This document shows positions 1 through 5,948 of a stretch of 7,734 nt of DNA, one piece after another. The stretch is from an uncultured Fibrobacter sp. (GTDB lineage: Bacteria; Fibrobacterota; Fibrobacteria; Fibrobacterales; Fibrobacteraceae): positions 1-7,734 of the forward strand of contig CALATK010000065.1 of NCBI GenBank assembly GCA_937891805.1, written 5' to 3'. The notes beneath the pieces were generated by a model. That model was not told the origin of the DNA and did no database searches. It worked only from the letters and a program-made list of their open reading frames with translations. Each line of letters starts with the position of its first letter. Position 1 is the stretch's first letter. Made by a program: the position numbers and the translations under genes.

Positions 1-1
1 C

Positions 2-673
2 AAGGTTTATTTCCGCCGGTCCGCTTCGGGAGTGCTGCCGGTCGTGGGTGATTCTGTCCGGCTGGTGCCCGGAGTATTTGGAGACCGCAGTGGTAACAAG
101 GCTCACCAGAACAATCCCAAGGTCCGTATCGAAGGGGAACAGCGTACAGAAATCAAGTCGCCGGGGGTAATCACGATTTCAAGCGACCTTGAAAAGTGGC
201 CCTACAAGGAAAGCATTGTCCCCGTTTCTGTGCCGACGGACATGTCGGTGCACGATGTGATAGACAGCTTGGGCATGCCCGGTTTCTTGCTGAGTTTCAA
301 CATGGGGGAGGTGGCGACCACGCTGATTGCGAACCTGCCCAGCGATGCCAACCTAGATTCGGCTCTCTCGTTAATCAAGATGGAATGGGAAGGATATTAT
401 TTCTCCCATCTGGGAAGTTTTGTGAACAAGGCGAAGGGAACGCTCCGGTGTAACGACAAAGAGGTTTTCTACAACGCTTCGAATCCGGCAAGGTCCAACT
501 GCCTCGAGAACCCGGGGAATATCTTCTTTGAGTGGAACGCCCGCAGCGAAAACGGCCGCCTGGTCGGTACCGGCCCCTACATTTCGAAAATCAAGGTCAA
601 GATTTATTCCGGAAAGAATGTGGAGGGCAAGAACGAAGACGTCTATACCCTAGGCATTCGTCGCGGGAAATAA
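2..673 (+). CDS. C-terminal part of a large exported protein with FlgD-Ig-like end (5' partial)
   Basis: The reading frame is open from the first bases to a TAA at 671-673, giving 223 visible residues. There is no start codon with a ribosome binding site or signal peptide, so the gene begins upstream; the GTG at 32 is only an internal Val. The visible part is rich in beta-strand-like segments. It holds a phrase of the type GDSVRLVPG...DRSGNKAHQNNP near the left edge, typical of bacterial Ig-like surface modules. The last 50 or so residues (FEWNARSENGRLVGTGPYIS, then alternating Lys/Ile/Val) match the pattern of FlgD-Ig-like C-terminal modules (W-x-G/R-x-x-x-G-x-x-V-x-x-G-x-Y). Such modules end many large secreted Fibrobacter and Bacteroidota proteins. 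Two Cys in the middle could form a disulfide, as expected outside the cytoplasm. I cannot name its function. It is convergent with the ABC-F gene. Exported protein is likely; the exact role is unknown. Confidence 0.75.
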   Translation, partial: KVYFRRSASGVLPVVGDSVRLVPGVFGDRSGNKAHQNNPKVRIEGEQRTEIKSPGVITISSDLEKWPYKESIVPVSVPTDMSVHDVIDSLGMPGFLLSFNMGEVATTLIANLPSDANLDSALSLIKMEWEGYYFSHLGSFVNKAKGTLRCNDKEVFYNASNPARSNCLENPGNIFFEWNARSENGRLVGTGPYISKIKVKIYSGKNVEGKNEDVYTLGIRRGK

Positions 674-702
674 GGATAAAGCGGTTCAATGTGAGCAACA
701 AA

Positions 703-724
703 GCCCTCAATATTAATTGAGGGC
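703..724 (-). terminator. Hairpin between convergent genes, probable ABC-F terminator
   Basis: A perfect 9-bp inverted repeat (GCCCTCAAT / ATTGAGGGC) with a 4-base loop. On the minus strand it is followed by TTTGTTGCT, a weak U-rich tail, and lies about 55 bases past the ABC-F stop. On the plus strand it is followed by GGTTGCGAG, with no T tract. It therefore fits an intrinsic terminator of the minus-strand gene best. It lies only 30 bases past the stop of the plus-strand gene and may block read-through from both sides. Confidence 0.6.
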
Positions 725-779
725 GGTTGCGAGAGTGAGCGCATGCCAGAGAGGCGATATAACTTTTAGCGCGAACGGT

Positions 780-2714
780 CTAAATAGGATATCTATCCTT
801 CGCTGATTCCAGTTCGGCGGAGGTTTTTTCCCAGTCTTCGTAAAGGCTGTCCACGGACTTCTTGTTGTCGTCCATGTCCTTGGCGATAGCGGTAATGGCG
901 TTGCCGTCTCCGTTTTCGGAGGCGGCGACCAGCTTTGCTTCCAGTTCGCCCCCCAGGGCTTCGGCCTTGGCGATATCTTCTTCGATTTTGGCAAGTTTCT
1001 TTTCCAGGGGCTTGATGACCTTGCTGCGTTCGGCGATGTAGTCTGCGCGGGCCTTGCGGTCTTCTTTGGCGCTGGGTGCACCGGAGTTGCCAGCGGGAGT
1101 GGCATTGTCTGCGCGGTTTGCTCCCGAGTCGCCCTTCACGTCGATGTTCGATACCTTGATGTTTGCAGAATTTGCTCCACCGGGTTTCTTTTCGCTGGCC
1201 CAGCCCACCTTCTCCAGGAAGTCGGCGTAAGTGCCTTCGAATATGCGGCAGGGGCCGCCGTCAAAAACCACAAGGCGGTTGGCGAAGGCGTGCAGAAGTT
1301 CCTCGTCGTGGGTCACCACCAGGGCGGTACCTTCGTAATCTTCCAGGGCGTCGATGAGGCTCTCGATAGATTCCATGTCCAGGTGGTTCGTGGGTTCGTC
1401 CAGCAGCAGCATGTTGCAGGCGCTGGCCAAAATCTTCCCCAGCAAAACGCGGCTCCGCTCGCCACCACTCAGGACCTTTACCTTTTTCAAGGCGGCGTCG
1501 CCACTGAACATCATGAGGCCTGCAAGCCCTCGGGCGCGGCTCTTTTGCGAGACTTCTTCAATGGCCGAGGCGATTTCTTCTTCGACGGTGTTGTCCAGGT
1601 TCAGGCGGTTGATGTTGGTCTGCCCGAAATAGTTTATCTGTAAATTCGGATTGTAACTGATTTCGCCTGCGGTGGGCTGCAGTTCTTTGGCAATCAGGTT
1701 CAGGAGCGTCGTTTTACCGCGACCGTTGGGGCCGATGACCGCAATGCGGTCCCCCTTGAAAACCTCCATGGTCAAATCGGTGATGAGTTCCGGGCCCATT
1801 CCCTGCACGGTGCCGTCTTCGTCCTTGTTTGGGTACGCAAATGAGAGCCCCTTGATTTGGAGCATTCTCTTGCCGGGGAACCCTGCTTCGGTAAAGCTGA
1901 ATTCCAGATTGCGCTCGTGGGTGAGCCGCTCGCCGGTGGCAAGCTTTGCCGCCGCCTTGATCTTGGATTGCACCATGGCGGCCTTGGCGGCCTTGTAGCG
2001 GAAACGTTCGATGACTTTTTCGAGCTGTTCCTTTTTCTTGGCTTCGTTTTCTTGCGTGCGCTGGGCCACTTCCTCTTCTTCGGCGATGGTCTCCCGGAGT
2101 TTTTCTACGGTGCCTTTCACCTTGCGGATTTTGTGGCGGAAAATGCCTGCGGTGTGGGTGCAGACCTCGTCCATAAAGTGGTGGTCGTGAGTGATTAGCA
2201 GCACTTCGCCTTTCCAGCTACGCAGAAAACGGCTGAGCCATCGCATGGAGACGATGTCCAGGTAGTTGGTGGGTTCGTCAAGCAACAGCATGTCGGGCTC
2301 TGCGGCCAGCACTTTCGCCAGGTTCAGGCGAATCTGGAATCCGCCCGAAAGGAGCATGGGGCTCTTGTGCATGGATTCTTCGTCGAAACCGAGACCGAAG
2401 AGAATCGCCTCTACCTTGTGTTCTTCTAGCCAGCCATCTTCGTTTGGCTTTAATACGCTGCAAGCCTCTTCGTGGACGGTGGCGTGTGTAAAATTCAGAT
2501 GTTGCTGCAGGTAGCCAAGAGTGTATTTCTTGGGAATGTCGATGTTTCCGCCGTCCAGGCATTCCTGGCCGAGAATCATCTTGAAAAGCGTCGATTTGCC
2601 GCAACCGTTACGGCCCACCAGGCCCACCCGCTCGTGGTCGCCTATAAGTAGGCTCGCCCCGTCCAAAAGGACCTGCATACCGAATGACTTGGAAACGTTC
2701 TGGATTTGAATCAC
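780..2714 (-). CDS. ABC-F family ATPase (YheS/Uup-like ribosome-associated factor)
   Basis: A 644-residue soluble protein with two ABC ATPase domains and no membrane segment, as in ABC-F translation factors. These bind the ribosomal E site and act on stalled or starting ribosomes. Domain 1 has Walker A GRNGCGKST (about 34-42), signature LSGGFQ (122-127), Walker B LLLDEPTN (143-150) and THD (175-177). The charged inter-domain linker (about 200-260, with RFRYKAAKAAMVQSKIK) matches the P-site tRNA interaction motif. Domain 2 has GPNGRGKTT (328-336), LSGGE (415-419), LLLDEPTNHLD (436-446) and THD (468-470). Both catalytic Glu are present. A low-complexity stretch (about 506-555) leads to a C-terminal coiled coil (about 565-640), as in Uup-like members. 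I chose the GTG at 2714 because the fold begins IQIQNVSKSFG. The longer frame to 2780 adds 22 hydrophobic residues encoded by AT-rich promoter DNA. There is no convincing Shine-Dalgarno site at the GTG. Family is sure; subfamily and any antibiotic-protection role are not. Confidence 0.93.
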   Translation of the reverse strand: MIQIQNVSKSFGMQVLLDGASLLIGDHERVGLVGRNGCGKSTLFKMILGQECLDGGNIDIPKKYTLGYLQQHLNFTHATVHEEACSVLKPNEDGWLEEHKVEAILFGLGFDEESMHKSPMLLSGGFQIRLNLAKVLAAEPDMLLLDEPTNYLDIVSMRWLSRFLRSWKGEVLLITHDHHFMDEVCTHTAGIFRHKIRKVKGTVEKLRETIAEEEEVAQRTQENEAKKKEQLEKVIERFRYKAAKAAMVQSKIKAAAKLATGERLTHERNLEFSFTEAGFPGKRMLQIKGLSFAYPNKDEDGTVQGMGPELITDLTMEVFKGDRIAVIGPNGRGKTTLLNLIAKELQPTAGEISYNPNLQINYFGQTNINRLNLDNTVEEEIASAIEEVSQKSRARGLAGLMMFSGDAALKKVKVLSGGERSRVLLGKILASACNMLLLDEPTNHLDMESIESLIDALEDYEGTALVVTHDEELLHAFANRLVVFDGGPCRIFEGTYADFLEKVGWASEKKPGGANSANIKVSNIDVKGDSGANRADNATPAGNSGAPSAKEDRKARADYIAERSKVIKPLEKKLAKIEEDIAKAEALGGELEAKLVAASENGDGNAITAIAKDMDDNKKSVDSLYEDWEKTSAELESAKDRYPI

Positions 2715-2718
2715 CGCC

Positions 2719-2749
2719 CAAAAATAGCAAAAAAGGGCATATATCCCAA
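2719..2749 (-). promoter_or_regulatory. Candidate promoter of the ABC-F gene, Bacteroidota-like -33/-7 boxes
   Basis: On the minus strand TTG (2749-2747) is followed after 20 bases by TATTTTTG (2726-2719). This fits the known Bacteroidota pattern of TTTG/TTG, 19-21 bases, TAnnTTTG. The box ends only 4 bases before the GTG start, so transcription would begin at or next to the start codon. Use of this pattern by this organism is inferred. Confidence 0.45.
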
Positions 2750-2750
2750 T

Positions 2751-2782
2751 TTTTACAAAAAAGATTACCCACTTTTGCAAAA
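2751..2782. promoter_or_regulatory. Two operator-like TTTT(A/G)CAAAA sites, 22 bp apart
   Basis: TTTTACAAAA (2751-2760) and the perfect palindrome TTTTGCAAAA (2773-2782) differ at one base. Their centres are 22 bp apart, about two helical turns, in the region between the divergent ABC-F and esterase genes. A dimeric regulator could bind them, but AT-rich DNA yields such patterns by chance and no regulator gene is next to them. Confidence 0.25.
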
Positions 2783-2789
2783 TTGGATG

Positions 2790-2797
2790 TATCTTTA
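2790..2797 (+). promoter_or_regulatory. Candidate promoter box of the esterase gene
   Basis: TATCTTTA matches 7 of 8 positions of TAnnTTTG and lies 28 bases before the ATG at 2826. A sigma-70 reading is also possible (TTGCAA at 2775-2780, 17 bases, CTTAAT at 2798-2803). The leader then carries a ribosome binding site, AAAAGGTG (2814-2821), 4 bases before the ATG. The choice between the two readings is open. Confidence 0.35.
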
Positions 2798-2825
2798 CTT
2801 AATAGACATAACCAAAAGGTGAACC

Positions 2826-4607
2826 ATGAAAAAGAATCTTTCTTTTGTAATGGCGGTGGGTTGGGTGTTCTCACTATCCCTTGCGGGTCTAGCAGAAGCG
2901 CAGGATAATATGCAAATCGCAACCTGGGCCGGTTTTCGTAGTGCGGCAGCGTCGTTCACTTTTGACGACAATGCTCCAAGCCATGTGACAAAGGTTGCTC
3001 CCGAATTCAAGAAGCGCGGCTATGCGGCGACGTTTAACGTTGTCACTAGTTGGATGAACCAGCAAAATGCCTGGTCGAACTTTGCGGGTTTGGTGGCTGA
3101 TGGTCACGAAATTGCGAGCCATACGGATTCCCACGGGAGTGGGGATCTTTCGAATGAGTTGGCGTCTTCCAAGAGTACCATTAACCAAAAAATTACAGGT
3201 CAGGATTGCAACACCATAGCGTATCCGTACTGTACGGTGCCAACTAATGGGAGTGCCTTGAAAAGTAACTACATGGGCGGCCGTATCTGTGATGGTCAGG
3301 TCATGGGAAAATCGCCTAGTGACTATTTCAGAATATCGGCCATTACGACCGGAAGCGGCGACGGCAATAACTTCAATGACGTGACGCAGCTTACGGGTAA
3401 GATGCAACAGGCGAAGAATCAGGGTGGCTGGGTTGTGTTCCTGACTCATGGCATTCAGGGAGAGACCAACGGCTCGGCAACCTATTCCCCGACATCCTTG
3501 TCTACCATTACCGGAGCTCTTGATTGGGCTAAGACGAACGACATTTGGGTGACCACGTTCCGCGATGCAATCATGTACTCCAAGGAACGGGATAAGTCTA
3601 CGATTGCCAAGAAGTCGGGAGACGCCTCCAGCGAAACCTACACGCTTACCCACAGCATCAAGGACAATGTTTCCAATTACGACTATCCCTTATCTATTCG
3701 CGTAAAAAATTCCAATAACTGGACCACGGTTTCGGGTACCCAGGGCGGAAAGGCCATTACGACCTCCATCAAGGATGGCTACATCTATTTCGATGCCGTG
3801 CCCAATGGTGGCGACATTGTAATCTCTAGTGGCGGAAGCTCTACTAATCCCTCCAGCAGCGCCTCTACCCAGCCGGGCAGTTCTGCCGCGCAGCCTGCAT
3901 CCAGTAACTCCAATTCCGGAGTTTCCATTGAATACAAGCTTGAAATGGAAGACTACATGCCGGGCGGCGAGGGTGTTGGCTACAGCGCCTTGAACGATGA
4001 CAGCGAAGCCACCGGTTACCGCTCAGACGATGCCGGTATCGTGAAGGTGGGAACAGACGGCTACGGTGTCGGTTATACCATGGCCGGAGAGTGGTATGCC
4101 TATTCGCTGGTTATTCCTTGCGAAGGTCAGTTCAGCGTGGTGGCCCGGGCGGCCACGGGGGCGGCGAATAAAGCCCGGTTCACGGTATCTGCGGACAATG
4201 TTGCCGGAGAGGTGGCGGTGGATGTTCCCAGCACGCCCAACGACTGGAATGCCTATGCCGAGGTTGACGGCAGCGGAACCCTGAATCTTGTTCCCGGGGA
4301 CAATGTCATCAGGGTCCATTTTGACGATAGTTACATCAACGTGGACTGGATAAAATTAGCATCTGACAACGCCCAGTGCCCGGAAGTGATTCCCGTGGCG
4401 AAAAACCTGCGGTTGATTTCCTTGTCGGGCCCTGTCCAGTACCAGGTTTTTGACATGAACGGCCACTTGCTCAAGTCCGGGACTGTCTCTGCCCAGGGTA
4501 GCGTGCAAAACCTGTGGAGCACCGCCAGCAGGGGCCTTTCCAAGGGGACATACGTATTGCGTTACGGGAACGGCGCTTCCATAGGGAGTGTCCAGGTCCG
4601 CAAGTGA
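2826..4607 (+). CDS. Secreted CE4 polysaccharide deacetylase/acetylxylan esterase with CBM6 and C-terminal sorting-type domain
   Basis: A 593-residue exported enzyme predicted to remove acetyl groups from a polysaccharide such as xylan. A signal peptide (1-25, MKKNLSF..., cleavage AEA|QD) precedes a NodB-type CE4 domain (about 35-255). This has motif 1 TFDD (Asp47 base, Asp48 metal), motif 2 HTDSH (His99 and His103 metal) and motif 5 LTH (His208). Motif 3 reads AYPY instead of an Arg-containing RPPY, as in some CE4 subgroups. Next come a small beta-rich segment (260-334), a Ser/Pro/Gly/Asn linker (335-365) and CBM6 (about 371-511; EMEDY, GEWYAYSL, NVDWIKL), a module that typically binds xylan or beta-glucan. 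The tail (about 520-593; VFDMNGHLLKSG, KGTYVLR, VQVRK) looks like a type IX secretion C-terminal domain. A good ribosome binding site precedes the ATG, and a strong terminator follows the stop, so it is probably a single-gene unit. Substrate is inferred; chitin or peptidoglycan deacetylase is the alternative. Confidence 0.88.
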   Translation: MKKNLSFVMAVGWVFSLSLAGLAEAQDNMQIATWAGFRSAAASFTFDDNAPSHVTKVAPEFKKRGYAATFNVVTSWMNQQNAWSNFAGLVADGHEIASHTDSHGSGDLSNELASSKSTINQKITGQDCNTIAYPYCTVPTNGSALKSNYMGGRICDGQVMGKSPSDYFRISAITTGSGDGNNFNDVTQLTGKMQQAKNQGGWVVFLTHGIQGETNGSATYSPTSLSTITGALDWAKTNDIWVTTFRDAIMYSKERDKSTIAKKSGDASSETYTLTHSIKDNVSNYDYPLSIRVKNSNNWTTVSGTQGGKAITTSIKDGYIYFDAVPNGGDIVISSGGSSTNPSSSASTQPGSSAAQPASSNSNSGVSIEYKLEMEDYMPGGEGVGYSALNDDSEATGYRSDDAGIVKVGTDGYGVGYTMAGEWYAYSLVIPCEGQFSVVARAATGAANKARFTVSADNVAGEVAVDVPSTPNDWNAYAEVDGSGTLNLVPGDNVIRVHFDDSYINVDWIKLASDNAQCPEVIPVAKNLRLISLSGPVQYQVFDMNGHLLKSGTVSAQGSVQNLWSTASRGLSKGTYVLRYGNGASIGSVQVRK

Positions 4608-4630
4608 TAACTTGTCTGAACTGAAATTGT

Positions 4631-4638
4631 TATATTTG
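4631..4638 (+). promoter_or_regulatory. Candidate promoter box of the small secreted-protein gene
   Basis: TATATTTG is an exact match to TAnnTTTG. It ends 7 bases before the first ATG at 4646, so a transcript from it would be leaderless or nearly so. The nearest upstream TTG (4612-4614) is 16 bases away, shorter than the usual spacing. Its last base is the first base of the terminator stem. Confidence 0.4.
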
Positions 4639-4662
4639 GCCCGCGATGATGCGGGCCTTTTT
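4638..4662 (+). terminator. Intrinsic terminator of the esterase gene
   Basis: A perfect 7-bp all-G/C stem (GGCCCGC / GCGGGCC) with a 6-base loop (GATGAT) is followed directly by TTTTT. It begins 30 bases after the esterase stop and is a textbook rho-independent terminator. Oddly, the loop holds the start codons (ATGATG) of the next gene, and the 3' arm plus T tract encode its residues 3-6 (RAFF). Confidence 0.85.
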
Positions 4663-4972
4663 CATTATATTTTTGTTCGTTTCGGCTGGTTTCTGTCAGC
4701 TGATGCCCAAACCCGCCTCATCTGGTACCGATTCGATTCTCTTGAAAGAAAAATCCGTGCCCAAGGTCTACGTGGATGCTCCGGATTCCGGCAAGAATTC
4801 GGCTCTTTCCGGAGCGACGGCTACCATGGACAGCCGTCAGTTCTCCAATGACTCTACTATAGGGACTGTAATTGGCGTCGGTGCAGAATTTGTAGGCGAC
4901 ATGGTGAAAGGAATGCTTTCGCCCAATTCCCCCGAAGCAGATGCCGTTGAACAGGAACGCACCAGACGGTAA
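4646..4972 (+). CDS. Small secreted protein of unknown function
   Basis: A 108-residue product with a short but clear signal peptide: MMRAFF, a hydrophobic core IIFLFVSAGF, and likely cleavage after VSA (residue 14). The Cys at 17 is preceded by AGF, not a canonical lipobox, so a lipoprotein is less likely. The mature part is about 90 residues, mostly polar and Ser/Ala/Lys-rich, with one amphipathic or hydrophobic stretch (TIGTVIGVGAEFVGDMVKGM, about 71-90) and a charged end (EQERTRR). I recognise no family. The first two codons are both ATG; the second (4649) works equally well. No Shine-Dalgarno site is visible and the start sits inside the previous gene's terminator. The signal-peptide pattern, an in-frame TAA followed at once by a repeat element, and no better frame here support a real gene. 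It could be a periplasmic or outer-membrane-associated protein. Confidence 0.6.
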   Translation: MMRAFFIIFLFVSAGFCQLMPKPASSGTDSILLKEKSVPKVYVDAPDSGKNSALSGATATMDSRQFSNDSTIGTVIGVGAEFVGDMVKGMLSPNSPEADAVEQERTRR

Positions 4973-4973
4973 C

Positions 4974-5064
4974 TAGTTCTGAGTTCGGAATTCGGAATTA
5001 TGAATTAGAATAGTCGCGGCGAAGCCGCCTAACTAAACAACTCTGAACTCTGAAATCCGAATTA
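4974..5064. repeat. 91-bp imperfect palindrome of 7-base units with central GC hairpin
   Basis: The left arm is built of 7-base units resembling GAATTCG: TAGTTCT (4974), GAGTTCG (4981), GAATTCG (4988), GAATTAT (4995) and GAATTAG (5002). The right arm, read on the minus strand, repeats the theme: TAATTCG (5064-5058), GATTTCA (5057-5051), GAGTTCA (5050-5044) and GAGTTGT (5043-5037). The first four unit pairs agree at 5 of 7 bases. The centre is a perfect hairpin, GCGGC GAA GCCGC (5016-5028). The element fills the whole gap between two convergent genes and takes in the folD stop codon. It has no T tract, so it is a poor intrinsic terminator; it looks more like a REP-like or heptamer-type dispersed repeat. 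Confidence 0.65.
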
Positions 5065-5901
5065 TCCCAAGTATTTCTCGCCGCTTTCAACACTCTGATA
5101 GATGAGCGTGTTGATGGTCATGGGGCCCACGCCTCCCGGAACAGGGGTGTATGCGCTGGCTACGTCGTCGAGGCCCTTCTCGATGTCGCCCACGCCACCC
5201 GGATGGTAGCCGGCGTCCACCACGACTGCACCCTGCTTAATCCATTCCTTCTTGATGAACTCGGGCTTGCCGACCGCACCCACCAGGATGTCAGCCTGCT
5301 TCACGAATTCTGGGAGGTTTTCAGTCTTGCTGTGGCAGATGGTCACGGTGCAGTCCGCGTTCAGGAGCATCATGGCCATGGGCTTGCCGAGGATCGCGCT
5401 ACGGCCCACCACGACGGCGTGCTTGCCTGCCAGCGGGATGTTGTATGCCTTCAACAGACGCATGATGCCTGCAGGAGTCGCACATCCGTAGGCAGGTTCG
5501 CCCATCGCCATGCGGCCAAAGCCCAGGCAGGTCACTCCGTCTACGTCCTTGCGGGCGTCGATGGCTTCGAAGGCGGCGCGTTCGTCGATGTGGCGCGGAA
5601 CCGGGTGCTGCAGCAAAATGCCGTGCACGTCGCGGTTGTCGTTCAGTTCCTGAATCTTGTTGAGCAGTTCCTCGGTGGTGGTGTTCTTGGGGAGCACCAC
5701 GCGGATGCTTTCCATACCCACCCGGGCGCAGGCGTTGCCCTTCATCTTCACGTAGGTGGCGCTGGCCGGGTCGTCGCCCACCAGGATGGTTGCAAGGATG
5801 GGGGTCTTGCCCGTCTTTTCCTTGAGTTTGGCCACGCGGGCGCTGAGTTCTTCTTCAGTGGTCTTGGCGAGTGCCTTGCCGTCGAGGATGAGTGCTGCCA
5901 T
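5062..5901 (-). CDS. folD: Bifunctional methylenetetrahydrofolate dehydrogenase / methenyltetrahydrofolate cyclohydrolase
   Basis: A 279-residue cytoplasmic enzyme of normal FolD length. It interconverts 5,10-methylene-, 5,10-methenyl- and 10-formyl-tetrahydrofolate, supplying one-carbon units for purine and formyl-Met synthesis. The N-terminal catalytic domain has YVKMK (Tyr50, catalytic Lys54), GILLQHPVP (Gln98) and KDVDG (Asp121). The Rossmann domain has [12 protein letters not shown] (163-174; the Arg-Ser after Gly is the usual NADP-contact site) and ends in [10 protein letters not shown] (253-262). Small departures from the commonest forms are QHPVP for QLPLP and CATPAG for PCTPxG; catalytic residues are intact. 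The ATG at 5901 has a good ribosome binding site, GGAG (5912-5909), 7 bases upstream. Its own promoter-like box lies in the 47-base gap after the outer-membrane gene, so it may be transcribed alone or by read-through from that gene. Confidence 0.97.
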   Translation of the reverse strand: MAALILDGKALAKTTEEELSARVAKLKEKTGKTPILATILVGDDPASATYVKMKGNACARVGMESIRVVLPKNTTTEELLNKIQELNDNRDVHGILLQHPVPRHIDERAAFEAIDARKDVDGVTCLGFGRMAMGEPAYGCATPAGIMRLLKAYNIPLAGKHAVVVGRSAILGKPMAMMLLNADCTVTICHSKTENLPEFVKQADILVGAVGKPEFIKKEWIKQGAVVVDAGYHPGGVGDIEKGLDDVASAYTPVPGGVGPMTINTLIYQSVESGEKYLG

Positions 5902-5920
5902 AAAAGTTCTCCGTTAAAAA

Positions 5921-5928
5921 CAAAAATA
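5921..5928 (-). promoter_or_regulatory. Candidate promoter box of folD
   Basis: TATTTTTG (5928-5921 on the minus strand) is identical to the box before the ABC-F gene and matches TAnnTTTG. It lies 19 bases before the folD ATG, which leaves room for a short leader with the GGAG site. No clear TTG is found at 19-21 bases upstream, where the preceding gene's stop lies. Confidence 0.35.
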
Positions 5929-5948
5929 GAAATGCTGGGCGTCTGTGT

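Noticed and set aside
713..1105. 130-codon frame overlapping the ABC-F C-terminus on the same strand
   Set aside because: Pro/Thr/Lys-rich out-of-frame reading of the low-complexity linker and coiled coil, running into the terminator hairpin.
2735..2749. GGG...CCC inverted repeat in the divergent promoter region as a terminator
   Set aside because: Only 3 G/C pairs with a 7-base AT loop and no upstream gene to terminate on either strand.
2715..2780. 22-residue hydrophobic N-terminal extension of the ABC-F protein from an ATG at 2780
   Set aside because: It is encoded by AT-rich intergenic DNA with promoter-like boxes, has no ribosome binding site, and ABC-F proteins have no N-terminal membrane segment; the fold starts right after the GTG at 2714.
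2889..3653. 254-codon open frame opposite the CE4 domain
   Set aside because: Antisense to a well-supported enzyme with intact motifs; Arg/Ile/His-rich composition and no recognisable fold or ribosome binding site.
4588..4851. 87-codon frame overlapping the esterase end and the small secreted-protein gene
   Set aside because: It overlaps two better frames, crosses the terminator and has no signal peptide or motif.
5016..5028. Central GCGGC/GCCGC hairpin as a bidirectional intrinsic terminator
   Set aside because: The stem is only 5 bp and there is no T tract on either strand; it is better described as the centre of the palindromic repeat.
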